Assembly: GCA_964036045.1 (NCBI GenBank)
Contig: OZ038380.1
Coordinates: 126,400,899 to 126,464,898 of the forward strand
DNA: 64,000 nucleotides
Origin: Eutreptiella sp. 'Long Island Sound 2002'
Taxonomy: Eukaryota > Euglenozoa > Euglenophyceae > Eutreptiales > Eutreptiaceae
Reading direction: 5' to 3'
Program-made: the position numbers and the translations under genes
Notes under the pieces: model-generated
What the model was told of the DNA's origin: nothing
The model's database searches: none
Seen by the model: only the letters and a program-made list of their open reading frames with translations
Shown here: positions 34,009 through 45,584 of the stretch, one piece after another
How the letters are laid out: the number at the start of each line of letters is the position of its first letter
Position numbering within the stretch: the first letter of the stretch is position 1

Positions 34009-34710
34009 GGCCACCGGCCACCGGCCGGCCCGCACGCACCGCCCCGCGCTCGCCTCGGGCACTCGTGCCCGTGGACGCCGCTACCCAAGCGCCCGGCCCC
34101 GGCCTCAGCCCCCGAGCAGCGCTTCCTGCCAGCCGCAGGTCCCACGGCCCGCAGGGGCCCCCCGACAGGCACGCCGACACCCTTGCGCGTGCGCCCCCCG
34201 CAGCTTGGCCTGCACGGCGCGCTCTCCCCCGGCACGCCCTCCGACCCCACTGTGTGGGGCTCTGGGGGCCTCTGCCGACCGTCGGCTGGGCCGCCCGCAC
34301 CTCCCAGCGACCGCCACGGGCCCCGCACCCGCACATCGCCGCCTCCGCCCCGGCCGCCCGCCGCTACCCATGCGCCCGGCCCCGGCCTCAGCCCCCAGGC
34401 AACGCAACCTGCTCACCGCAGGTCCCTCGGCCCGCAAAGGGGCCCGCACCGGGCACACCGACGCCCTTGCGCACGCGCCCCCCGCAGCTTGGCCTGCAGG
34501 ACGCGCCCTCCCCCGGCACGCCCACCGACCCCACTGTGTGGGGCGCTCAGGGCCACTGCCGACCGCCGGCTGGACCGCCCGCACCCCCCCGCGACCGCCA
34601 CGGGCCCCGCACCCGCATGGCGCCGCTTCCGCCTCGGCCGCCCGCCGCTACCCATGCGCCCGGCCCGGGCCTCGACCCCCCGCCGGCTGTGCCGCGCGGC
34701 CTCCCGTAAG
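33850..34710 (+). repeat. About 270-bp imperfect tandem repeat, 3 copies, at the B2 coding end
   Basis: Landmarks recur near 33,853, 34,116 and 34,397 (CAACGCA..CTGC) and again as GTGTGGG near 33,990, 34,252 and 34,536. Steps are about 262 and 282 bp. The first copy overlaps the last codons, the others lie in the 3' region. Confidence 0.75.
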
Positions 34711-35378
34711 CACGGCACAGGGACAGGCACCAGGGGACAGCACCTGAACCAAACACAACACGCTAGCAATTGTATACCCATGATCATGCTCTTGTGCTCC
34801 CGCCCTTGTGCCCTCCCTCCCCCATGACCGACGCGCGCGCGCGCCCGCACTACCGGGGACGAGGCGGCCACACCACAGCACGAGCAAAGGTGACTAGGCA
34901 CCGGCAGACAGCAACTCCCGGGCCTCCCCTCGCCCCCGTAGAAGGCTAGAAGCACGGGCCAGCGCCCCCGGCCACGCCACGGCCGCACACGAGGAACATC
35001 CACCTCGGCGGGACGTTCGGGCAAGGCGCGGAGTGTCCGTGGACCCGGGCGTGCCTTCCCCACCCCACGGTCACCGCCCCACCCTCCACCCCCACCACAG
35101 CCGCTTCGCACAGGACGAGTAACTCTCCCCCCGCGAGACGGGGGAGGGCTCCAGGGTAACCTCCACAGGTGGCCCCACCCTCCTCCACGCGCGCCCCCCC
35201 CCCTCCCCCTCCACTCCACGGCGCCCCCCCCCCCCTCGGTCGTTGTCGGCACACGCCCGGCCAGCGTGACGCCGGCCGACTGCTCCCTTGCGCCCTGCCC
35301 AGAGAGAGCGTGTCTGGCAATTTCTCCCGCCGGCACGTGCTGGGTGCCACAACAACAACAACAACAACAACAACAATA
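34009..35378 (+). other. B2 3' untranslated region
   Basis: Tandem repeats to about 34,710, then a unique stretch, then from about 35,100 the block shared with B0 and B1, ending in a (CAA)n run that meets the CATA tract. No gene is supported. Confidence 0.65.
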
Positions 35379-35790
35379 CATACATACATACATACATACA
35401 TACATACATACGTACATACATACATACATACATACATACATACATACATACATACATACATACATACGTACATACATACATACATACATCCCTACATACG
35501 TACATACATACATACATACATACATACATACATACATACATACATACATACATACATACATACATACATACATACATACATACATACATACATACATACA
35601 TACATACATACATACATACATACATACATACATACATACATACATACATACATACATACATACATACATACATACATACATACATACATACATACATACA
35701 TACATACATACATACATACATACATACATACATACATACATACATACATACATACATACATACATACATACATACATACATACATACATA
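35379..35790. repeat. (CATA)n microsatellite tract 5
   Basis: About 100 units with a few CGTA and one CATC-C variant. It ends the A/B nest. The sequence to the right has no A or B end. Confidence 0.97.
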
Positions 35791-37364
35791 ACTGGGGGCG
35801 GCGGGGGGTAGTCCAATGGCAGTTGGTGTCTGTGAACTGCTCTGTTCTTTCCCGCCGCTTCGCGTCAGTCCTGCCCGAGTGTGGCTCACGGCGCCGGTGG
35901 GGCACTCACTCAGGGTTTCAGAGTGGCGTGTGCGGAGAAACGGTGGGGCCACCTCCTGTGGTAAGGTAAAAGAGATGGTTTCAGTTCCTCTTAGTTCTCC
36001 CCTCCACGCTCCTGAGGCAAGAAAATGGGAGAGAAAAAAAAGGGTAACGGAGCGTGAATCGCGAGAAAAGACTAAAGGAAGCACCCGTCCTGAACGGGTC
36101 CAAGACCGCCGAGAGCGGTAGATGTCGAAACGATGCGAGGGAAACCTAAGTGCCTACAGTGCGTGCCGTGCCTGCAACCGATACAAGAATGTACATAGTG
36201 CACGAACCTGGAACATGGAACTTGAAATGCATTGGAACATGACCCACATGCACACGTGTGAGCAAGATGACATCATCAGCATCAGCATGAGGACAAATGT
36301 ATGGTACCGCACCTACCAAAAATCGAGCAGACAGAGAAGCAGAACAGAGCCGGAATCACGCCAATGCCGTATCGCGCACCACCGCACGCATCAAGCAGTC
36401 AAAACGAAACCACGCCTCGTCCGTAACACGCACCATCCGCACAATTCGCACAAGCGCACAATGGCAAGAAGGAGAAGTGGGCATCAGTTCAGGCATCACA
36501 GGAAAGTCGGCTCAACAGAGTATGTGCATGACAACCCCAACCTCCACCACAGAATACCGCGATGAGTCCGCATCAACGCCTGTGAAGAGCCAGATGATCC
36601 ATCCGAAGCTCTGGCGGAAACCTTGGAATCAAGGAAAGCCCAGTGGAGCACAAAGTCATGACCACTGGGCTGCGCAGGCCGTGACCAACCCCCAACAAGA
36701 CCTCCACCGTCAAGAATCACAAGAAACCCGATGGTCTAGATGGCACGATCAAACGGACGAAATGGCCCGATCAATCGGGGGTACGGGGAATACGCCGAGT
36801 CGCGGGCAAAGACCGAGGTATCACGATGAGACGACCCATGCGACACATCAGCAAGTATAAATAAGTGCCCGATGGTCTGGGCAACACGACCTGATGGACG
36901 GAACATCCCACCCAACTGGGAGTATGGGGAATCAATCAAGCAGCTGGACAAGGCCGCAATATCATGATGAGACGATCTACGAGGCGTACCAACAAGAACC
37001 ACAAGAAGCCCGATGGTAAGCATATCACAACCCAGCGGAAGGGACGGCCCAATCAAACGAGAGTGCGGGGAATCAATGAGACCGCTGGACAAGGCCGGAG
37101 TATCACAATCCGATGATCTACATGACGGAAGGCGTGAGGAATCAACAACCACAACTGGAGCGTCGAGATCCCAGCCCCTCCGCATCGGCAAGACAACAAG
37201 GCCACACCGCAGCCGGCAAAGAGAGACTGGACCCGAAGCAGTGCCACGGCACAGGGTTCAGAAAGCGCAGCAAGGAGGCCTCCTATGCGCGAGCGCTGAA
37301 GGCCCAAGCAAAGCTGTGGGGCAAGCGAGCGTAGAGACTCGCTCCGGACATCCCGACGTACAGC
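35791..37364 (+). other. Region left of the first C coding fragment
   Basis: Non-coding in appearance; the open frames are Arg/His/Thr-rich and have no domain. It holds a three-copy repeat at 36,725-37,145 with a TATA-like TATAAATA near 36,857. It could be the C leader or host DNA. Confidence 0.45.
36725..37145 (+). repeat. About 140-bp imperfect tandem repeat, 3 copies
   Basis: Units start with CCCGATGGT near 36,727, 36,868 and 37,009 and share GGGGAAT(C/A)A and ATCA(C/T)(G/A)A..GACGA blocks in order. Identity is roughly two thirds by eye. Confidence 0.7.
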
Positions 37365-37667
37365 ATGTACATGAGGACCCCCTGCTCGCTGTCGATAGCC
37401 GTCGACCCGCCGGTGAAGAATGACCAAGTACATCAAGCGAGAGAGCAGTTCCATGCATGGATCACGAGCCGAGTGCAGCAAACGTGGCCGTCAGCAGGAA
37501 CGTTCCTCCACAAGGAGAAAGAGGGCGCGCACACCGACAACCGCCTGTACCGGCTTTACACAGGCACGGACCACGCTGCTTTCGTCAGCGTTGCCATGAC
37601 GATGTTTGAGACGGAAGACCAGAGATTCATCCTTCGTGGCGCATCCGAACGCCTGGACAAAGTGTAG
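37365..37667 (+). pseudogene. Possible coding fragment upstream of C ORF1
   Basis: 100 codons, MYMRTPCSLSIAVDPP to TAG. Its composition looks protein-like (HAWITSRVQQTWPSAGTFLH, TDHAAFVSVAMTMF) unlike the surrounding low-complexity frames. No family is recognised. It may be a relic of the C N-terminus or of an unrelated gene. Confidence 0.35.
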
Positions 37668-39258
37668 CAGATGACAAATCTCGCCTGGCGCACACCGAGT
37701 GGACATAGGACCCCGGGAACCGACAGGGGGCAAGACCTACCCCCCGGCAGGATCGCGTTTGTCCCCGAGGAGCAATGGCGAGAAGTCCTCCCGCATCATG
37801 TCTGCCCTCCGGGCCTGGAGTACCCCATGGAGTTTACCTCCGGCAAGAATTACGCACGGACTCGTCCACGGAAGAGTTAATCGTCCATGAACGTACACAC
37901 ATGATGCAAGCATGTGCCAAAAATGATGTTTTGTGAAGTTTTGTGTGATTGTGTGGCTCTGTGCAAAAGTGTGAGACATGTGTGATATGTGAATTACAGT
38001 CATACGACCCATGAGATATGGGGGAACCTGTGGGACTCTGCCTTTCGATGTACTACACAGGTACCAGCAATGGCGTGATGTGCATAGTAGAGATGCTGTG
38101 CACCTAACAAAAGGACATGAATGCTGCTCCTAAGAGCTTGTGCATGCCCCAATGTAAATTCTCAAGGTGAACCCGGGTCGTCCAGCGACACACGAAAACA
38201 AATGCCAATGGTGCGGTCTTGTGTGATCTGTGTGACTACGTGAATCGTGAGACATGTGTAGGAAAAAAAACGCCAGAACAGCTGCTCCTAAGGGCTGGTT
38301 CGCACCAAAATGTACAATTCCAAGATGTGCTGCCGAACCAGGGGCTGTCTGACGACAGAGGCAGCCGTTTGGTCCTGCAACAACGTGCACCCGTATAATT
38401 ACCATGCCGTTCTGATGACGACCCAGGGGCTGTCCAACGACAGAGACAGTCGCGCGGTCATGCACTGGCACGCACCAATAACGCAACCTGTAGTATAACC
38501 GTGTTGTGCAGCACACAGAAGATTGAAAAATGTCCAACACCAAGAGATCCCAATGTACATTATTTACCCGGCCGACCATTCCACACGTCACTGGTCATCC
38601 GCACGTTCACTGTCATCATTGATGATGAACGCCCGGGATCAACCCGAGCAGGGGCACGAGTCCGAATGTCACCCAGCCACATCTCAACTGGCGAGTCTAA
38701 TTGCTGAATTGTTAGATGCGGAGTCCAGACAATCAGAACACGCGAACACAGGTCAACCTGTGGTGAGAGTTGCATGAGGCATGGTCACGCGCGAGACACA
38801 CACGGCACACGACACACAGTGAGACACACCAGCACGACCAGCCACAAGTCCACAAGTTCAAAAGTGATGAGAAAGCTGGATACAATGGACCAACCTGGAC
38901 TGTGGATCAGACATGGCCCCGTCAAGAACAGGGCATTGGCCGCCACGAGCGGCCCAGGATGATCCCACGGTGCCAGAAACAACCAAATGATCAAATGAGC
39001 CCCATGAGACACCGAGCCCCTTGCACCACATCCTGCGTCATAACCGGCATATGGTCCCCACCAAACCAGAGCAAGAGCAACCGAGAGCCTGTCCCCGATC
39101 CTGTTCCTGATCCTATTCCTGGTCTGAGGCTCCACCATGAGCGGGACAATGGCCGCCACGAGCGGCAGAATGGACCCCCCAATCACCTGTGCCCTTGACC
39201 TTGACCTGACCTTGGCCCAGTATTTACGCCCAGCAATCATGCACATGGAGTTTGTCAA
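37668..39258 (+). other. Unassigned region with diffuse repeats
   Basis: Between about 37,910 and 38,470 two imperfect blocks repeat: GTGAGACATGTG (37,970 and 38,249), TGCTCCTAAG (38,122 and 38,282) and a CCAGGGGCTGTC..ACGACAGAG segment (38,338 and 38,423). I see no gene. Confidence 0.4.
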
Positions 39259-39702
39259 TTGTTCGCAGCTCCGACAGCAAGACTCCGTCGCGCCGAGAAC
39301 ATATGGACCGTATCACGTATCTTAGGGTCGGAGGAGCTGTCCATGACCGAGATCCACGGCCCGTCGGGGGTGGAAGTATCCGGCATCCCGGTCACGCAGG
39401 AGTTGGTGCAGTCATTCGGCCTCCGGGTCAGCACGATCAGGGGAGGCCTATGCACAGGAGGCACCGATCGTGCGATGGTGAGGAAGGCGTTCCCGAACCT
39501 GTATGACCATAGTGTGCACGACCTGACCGAGAAGTATAGGGAGCTGATCCACACGATGAGCACGGATGACGGACTGATCTTCCACGCCGAACCGGCTCAA
39601 CAATGGCAATGGAAAGCAGGAGAACGAGAGTCTCTGTCATTCCTGGATGAACGACCGCATGCCGTACGCGAACTCCTGAACCAGACGGCCGTGCCACCAT
39701 GA
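39259..39702 (+). pseudogene. C ORF1, N-terminal fragment
   Basis: 147 codons in a protein-like composition. From about residue 28 it reads MTEIHGPSGVEVSGIPVTQ and GGTDRAMVRKAFPNLYDHSV. It is followed 60 bp later by the main ORF1 piece in the same frame phase (both start at positions congruent to 1 modulo 3), after a stop. No recognised domain; assigned to ORF1 only by position. Confidence 0.5.
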
Positions 39703-39762
39703 AAGAGGACGACATTTGCATGGCTGCACTTCTGGCACGCCCTGTCAGCGCAACTGGCGAGG

Positions 39763-41052
39763 TTGGAGAAGAAGGTACCTCTCTCGGACGCCTCCGGCAC
39801 TGAAGAAGGACATCCAGCACCATGCCCAGTGAGCACTCACACGATCCGGTTGGCGGTGACATCAACGCTGTCTGCATTGAAGCCACAACCCGCACTTCCG
39901 ATTCCAAGCAGGAGACAAACCGGCCAGAACGTCCCGTCGAACCCAGTGCTGGACCTGCAGAATGCAGCGGGGAGCTCACTAGACCATCAGGCAGGAAAAC
40001 CCAATGTGATGGCTGCCGGCCAACCAAGGTATGCACCGGGACTCCATCTCCTGAAGCCGGTGAGAGAGGCCCTGTCAACCGCCCAACTCCTTGCCAAGCC
40101 CCCGCAGAACACTCACCACACCCTCCAAGAGAAGACGAAGGCCCTCCTGCAGATGACAAACCAGGTAGCGGAGACATGCAAGAAGGCGACGGGCACAGAT
40201 GCGTCGGAGATGGCAAGGACCCTGTACATGTACATGGCCGACATCCCATCAGCAACCCCGATGCTGCCCTTGCTGCCGAAGGCGACGACCGGCAGCCAAA
40301 TCAGCAACCTGCTCGCCGTGAACCCGCTGAACTTCCCCGTGGACAGCACCATGGTCATCGAGAGACTCCAGCAGTGGCAATCGTGGCACGTCACAAATGA
40401 GGCGGGACGAGTGGCGTCGGAGGCAGCGATCATAGCATGCCTGGAAGCACTGCATGAGAAGTTCAACGGCATGGACCACAATGCGCTCAATTGGGGTCAC
40501 GTGGGAACGACACTTGCCATCGAACTGCCGATCAGCTTTGACCTCAAGATGACCCTAACACAAGCCGACATCAAGGCAAAGCCGTGGGAAGGAATCCGGG
40601 CGGCAGTCATTGAGACGGAGCTCAAAGAGGACCTGGAGACGATCACAAAGACCTGTTCCCAGATGAAGGCCACGTCGGCCTTCATAGCCTGGGCCCAAAG
40701 ATTCCGGCAACTGCGGGCACCGGGAAGCATGCCAGCAACCACTCAACCGGTTATGGAGGACAAGTACCCACTGGGAGAAGGAGCACAGTCGCAGGTGATG
40801 AGAGCCAATCCGCCATCTCCCACAAGGCAACCACCACCGCAGCTGCAGACGCGGCTGAACAGTAGCCAGGGAAGCACGCCGGGTATTTTGGGCTACACCC
40901 AAACGCCGAGCAATGCCAGCAACGACTCCGCAATGATGGTGATGGCGATGGGCCTCACAAACATTGACATGCAGGAAGCCAACGAGGTGCTCTCCAATGT
41001 GTTCAGCTATCCGTGGGCAATGAAGGAGATGGCAAAAACCAAAGGATACTAG
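39763..41052 (+). pseudogene. C ORF1, main gag-like part
   Basis: 429 open codons. The first 100 are Pro/Ser/Thr-rich; about 120-340 are helical and charged (HTLQEKTKALLQMTNQVAETCKKAT, TELKEDLETITKTC), suggesting coiled-coil or capsid-like packing; the end is Gln/Pro/Asn-rich. LINE ORF1 proteins bind the element RNA. No RRM or zinc knuckle is visible, so the assignment rests on position before the endonuclease and on composition. Confidence 0.55.
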
Positions 41053-41335
41053 TTCCGCACGACCCAGCGAGAGGAACGGGACCACATTGCATGGGGCGCT
41101 GATGCGATCACACTGAGAACGCGATGAGGACAAGACTTCGTGATCCGATCCAACACAAGAAAGGTGAACCGTATGGCGTGAAGAAAGAGGATACGGAGAC
41201 ACCAGGGGTCATGCCAGTCATCCGGCCAGCACCTGCACCCAACCAACCCCAACGACCGGCATCTCCACCTTCGGCTACCAGCCACCGTTCAATGCACGAT
41301 ACATGGGAGCACCGATGCCTGCCTAACAGCAGCAG

Positions 41336-41683
41336 ATGATGCCACCCCCAGCACCCGTCCACATGCCGATGAACATGCCGCCGTACATGGCGCACTATGG
41401 GTTCCAGAGTCCCACCGGTGGGTACCCGTACCCTGCACCCCCAGCAAAGTCACTGCTACCAGCCTTGCCAGCCCCACCAGCGTACGGTCAGCCATCGACG
41501 CCAGGACCGGAGCGCCATGAGCCCACCAAGATGGCGAGGCCGCAGCCGTACCCGCCAGCCGCCAAGGAAGGGGAGAACCCACTCACCCCATTCGTGCCGG
41601 AGAACATCCGGGCGATGCTCCCCAAGGACGTCCAAACGGCGACCACGGAAGGAGTGCCGGGGTACATGACCGGCGGCATGTGA
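41336..41683 (+). pseudogene. C ORF1, Pro/Met/Tyr-rich C-terminal part
   Basis: 115 codons with PPAPVHMPMNMPPYMAHYG. Immediately upstream in the same frame lie RYMGAPMPA, a TAA and QQQMM, so one CAA-to-TAA change probably cut a longer Gln/Pro-rich tail. Confidence 0.5.
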
Positions 41684-41725
41684 CTACCGGAGAAGCTACC
41701 GCGGAGGTCCTCATGCAGCTCGTCT

Positions 41726-42601
41726 ATGCTGGAGGTACTGGATGCCATGACACTCACAGCCCCATCGTTGGACGAGAACATCAGGGAGGCAGAATGCAGA
41801 TTGGAACGATGGTGGCATGCTGTATCGGAAGCGGACTTGGTCAAGGACATGACTCCAACAGCTGGCACTACATCAGCACCACACAGCTTTGGTCAAGTAT
41901 GCAGTGACTGCCACGAACTGTTACCAGAAGGAACCAATCAATGGCCTCAACACCTACAAGCATGGGTGTTTGCCATCCCGATCTATCACGAACCAGCTGA
42001 CCCACTGCAGCAGGCATGCCGAATGCTCCTGCATCACTTCCCTACACTCTCCAGAGTGTCACATCTCCAACCATGGCAACTGATCCACCACGCAAGAGCA
42101 ATCCAACTCTGGATGTCCGGATTCATGAGCCTAACCCCCAAGATTAGAGCACGCCAGCAACCCTCCGTACCGGTCATGTCCAACCATCACGTAATTCTCC
42201 TGTGCTCCATGCCAGGCAAAGACCTTGGAGGCACAAACATGCGACACACGGGATACTCACCAACGCCACAGTCCACAGAACTCACATGGTGTGAGCGGAC
42301 AAGTGACACGGAGAGCGCGCGCACGACCACTTTCCTCGTGGCCACAGAATGTCAAGTATGTGGCCGCCTCAAGTTCCAAGAGACCGCCATCATACAGCAA
42401 GACAAGCAAGCAAGAATTCAAGGCATGCGTCTTCAACTGTGCTCGTGCATCCGATCCGAAGACTCCATCACCACGAAGATGGCGGCGGCATCCATAGTGT
42501 CCCTGGGAGAACATCGGGTAACGAATGTCTACCCCATCACTCACACAAGATTTCACAAATGCACACCAACCAAGCCCAAAAGGATTAGTGAGGCACGTTG
42601 A
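41726..42601 (+). pseudogene. C region between ORF1 and endonuclease
   Basis: 291 open codons. Two Cys pairs are visible: CSDCHELLPEG near residue 58, and CQVCGRLKFQETA near 210 with CSC about 29 residues on, so a four-Cys zinc site is possible. The remainder is not recognised. It could be the N-terminal part of ORF2, placed as the long extension of family A is. Confidence 0.5.
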
Positions 42602-42684
42602 CTTTCAGGCGATGGCGAACACATACGACAGCAAGAAAGCAGCCTACCTCCCGCAACCAACATCCACTAACCAGATGCCAGCAA

Positions 42685-43057
42685 TGCGAAACCTTGGAGT
42701 CAACTGCTGCAGCCTAAGGCAAGCAAGCAAGGACGTCTTTGCGCCCTCATTGCCCTCACCGAACCCGACATCATCACACTGCAAGAGATATGGGACTGCC
42801 AATACCTCAAGAGCATACGAGGCCTACCGTATCACTGTATCACGGCCAATGACTTTCATGGCGGAGGCCTGGCCACACTCATTCACTGGAGACATGCCAC
42901 AAGAGCAAAGATGCATGTCGAAAGACATGATCACTGGTTGGGAGTATCGGTCAAGGTGAGAGACAAGAGACTCGTTGCAGTTGTGAACATCCACATCACC
43001 CCGCACATGGACAAGGATGTGAGGAACCAAATCTGCGTGGAATCCGGGAGGTTTCTG
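42685..43057 (+). pseudogene. C AP-type endonuclease, N-terminal part
   Basis: The Asn box (LGVNCCSLRQASK, near 42,690) is in one frame; the Glu box (DIITLQEIWDC, near 42,775) and VKVRDKRLVAVVNIHITPH are in another after a shift near 42,720. A TGA at 43,058-43,060 then separates it from the GDVN box in the same frame. Order and spacing fit a LINE endonuclease. Confidence 0.72.
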
Positions 43058-43081
43058 TGAGTAGCCAACACTGCCATTCAA

Positions 43082-44158
43082 ATGCTACAAGGGGATGTGA
43101 ATGCCGACATGCGCACAACATGGTTCAAGCATACCCTTGGCCCGAAGGGACCCTGGAGCTTTCTTTCGCCCCCGTACAGAGCAAGAACACCCACCAACAC
43201 GGTCCGCAACCATCGCAGAATCTCACACAAAGTGACCAACTGGCTGCTGCTATCAGACACCACGCCATGCGATAAGTGCGAATGGACCATCATGCCACGA
43301 CTGAGCACCCACTACGCCCTTCTATTCAGCCTGCACTACTCAACAAGCGTTCTGAGACCCGCGGATCTGGCTCACAAGCAGTTCCAATTTGCGGCCACCA
43401 CAAAGGAGCAGATGGACAAAGCTGCAGCGGTGGTATCCCTGGGAGTGTACTGGTGCCTGTATGGGGATTGGACCCCCAACGGCACGATCAAGCTGTACTG
43501 GGAACTCATCAAGCACGCAGTCCGAGGGAAATCCGATGTCACCACCATCTCCAGTGACGCACAGGAGGTCCTGGCAATTACAACGTCGGCCAATGAGGAA
43601 GACAAAGAAAGGGTGAAGGCGTGGTGGACCAGGAAACAGGATGCAGCCATGGCAGCATCAATTGGGGTCAACATGCATCGGCTAAAGGGGACGAACATCA
43701 CGTCACAGACAGCCCGGGTCTTCCGTATAAGCTCCCAGAAGTTCAGCATTATTGACAAGGTCAATGTAGACGGCAGGCTTTTACCGACCGATCCGGAAAA
43801 GTTCGGCCAAGAACTACAGACGCAGGCACAGGAGATGTATTCCAACGGGCCAGGGACGCTCATGGATGCCCCCTATATCCGGCGAGGCGCGGACAAGTAC
43901 AACTCGGCACCCCATCTGCAGGACACGCCGGACTTTATCTCGCAAATGTGGCGCCTGACGAGCGAACGGAAGCATCAGCCCACGGAGGATGCAGCAGGCA
44001 AACTCCCGACGTTTCAGGAATTCGAGGCATCCGTGCACGGGAGATGGTCAGAAACGACGTCGGTGGATGAGCTGCCAAGAAGCATCCTGAAGCGCTTGGA
44101 CGGGCACGTATGGATGGTTCTCATGTTGATACTACACATGATATTCGCTGGTATCTAG
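43082..44158 (+). pseudogene. C endonuclease C-terminal part and linker to reverse transcriptase
   Basis: 358 open codons. It opens with MLQGDVNADM, the G-D-x-N box; LSTHYALLFSLHYS is probably the terminal D-H box with Asp changed. The rest is the linker that in LINEs precedes the palm. The next motif (PILLEGYIHR near 44,240) is again in another phase. Confidence 0.7.
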
Positions 44159-44192
44159 AGCCTGTGGCTACGGACATGCCTGCAGCTCTGCA

Positions 44193-45035
44193 TTGCCAAG
44201 AAAGTACCTGAATGGTTGGTTCGAAACAACAGACCCATCCTGCTTGAAGGGTACATCCACAGGAATGGGGGGAACAATGTCTTCCAAAGATCCCCAAAGA
44301 AGAGCAGAAATCAGAGGCAAATTCCCGACGATATGCTTCGCGTACCGGAAGCACCTGTCGCCTCAATATGCAGCGATAGCAGCTCGGATCGTCACCGCCA
44401 TGTGGGCCGTACAGCACAATGAGCTGTGGTGCCTGGACTGGGACGAGAAGAATGCCTTCTGCAACTCGGTGAGGAGTGGTCACGATGCGGTATCCAAGGA
44501 CGTGGCATTTCAAGTGGAAGACTGGGTAAGGCCGGTGTACGACAAGATGAGGATCCTGCTGGTGTCACCACATGGCCTTCTGGGACCGTATCCAATGCAG
44601 CACAGCCGACCACAAGGATTGAGTATGGGGGTGGGGCTGTACAACAACGTTGCTGTGGTGAGGACCGAATTTGTACACAGAGTATTGGCGAACAGGCAGT
44701 CCCCAGAGACCATGCAGAAGACCGACCCGGAACTGCATCGGAGTGTTCCACGAATGCCCCCGGACCTGGAGAAGATCTTGCCGGACATATGCTACTCGGA
44801 CGACCGGAGAGGCTACGCTGTTACGGAGGACGGTTTGAACTATCTGCTGAGGAGTGGATGCCATGCATGCTGGTCAACAGGGGGTCCTGAACTTCCTGAA
44901 GCTGAAGTTTTTCCTCATCGTGTTAGAAGGAGGAAGACTGAAGTATGGGAAAGGAGAGCACGACACATACCTGGGTCCGATGAGTCTGACGGATGGTCTG
45001 ATGATGACAGGGATCCCACTGTTGGTGTGTTATGA
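44193..45035 (+). pseudogene. C reverse transcriptase palm with YSDD box
   Basis: 280 codons. The first 35 are off-frame; from about residue 45 ICFAYRKHLSPQYAAIAARI parallels FAYRPSHSALGLALVARA of B2. Motif A is LWCLDWDEKNAFCNSV, motif B HSRPQGLSMGVGLYNN, motif C ICYSDDRRGYAV at 44,786-44,821. All catalytic Asp are kept. The last 55 residues are off-frame after a shift near 44,850. Confidence 0.85.
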
Positions 45036-45543
45036 ACCAAAGGAATGCCTCGAGAAATTCAAGAGCAAACTGAATCGGATTCTGAAAGCAGCGGGGCGAA
45101 CACAACCGACCTATGTTTTGGCACTCAGAATCATCCCGTCCTTTGCTGTGGCGAGCCCAGACTACGTCTTCACGGTCATCCCCGCCAAGAGAGAATGGAT
45201 CGCCAAGCACCAAATCGTCATCAAGAAGATTGCGTGTGCGGTACTGGGCATTCAGAAGAACACACCGAACACATGGCTGTACATGCCCCTCAGCATAGGT
45301 CGCTTCGGCATCCCGGAAATTGAGACACGATTTAAGCTGAAGTGCATCGCCATGTGGGTATCAGCATTGAACTGCCGGAATGCGCTGACCAAGCAGGCGA
45401 CGAGGTATGCTTGGTTCACGAACATCACAGATACCCTACAAACATGGGATCCGGGAGTGGTCCGGGAATGGCTTCGATATCACAAGCTCAACATTGTGGT
45501 CAGTGACCGGGAACATGGTGTCGTACAATGGTCTGAACCATAG
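44854..45543 (+). pseudogene. C reverse transcriptase thumb/connection
   Basis: 229 codons, starting a few residues before LKLKFFLIVLEGGRLKYG, the motif D region, and continuing to VREWLRYHKLNIVV and a TAG after WSEP. The next codons in the same frame read IEIRRKKAKG and then the RNase H start. The same TAG is present in all nine array units. The tandem unit begins inside this gene at 45,459. Confidence 0.75.
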
Positions 45544-45584
45544 ATTGAAATCCGCAGAAAGAAGGCCAAAGGTACAATCTACAT

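Larger units (their letters stand above)
24501..35378 (+). mobile_element. LINE family B, long copy (B2), split by DNA transposon D
   Basis: About 6.4 kb of LINE sequence, in two parts (24,501-26,321 and 30,825-35,378), with D between them. It encodes the end of an AP endonuclease, reverse transcriptase, RNase H and a CCHC finger, then a C-terminal tail and a 3' region with tandem repeats ending in (CAA)n. The catalytic N-terminal half of the endonuclease is missing, so the copy is internally deleted as well as interrupted and frameshifted. Confidence 0.87.

Noticed and set aside
391-35790. CATA tracts as telomeric DNA
   Set aside because: Telomere repeats are usually G-rich on one strand (TTAGGG type); CATA/TATG is not, and the tracts are interstitial.
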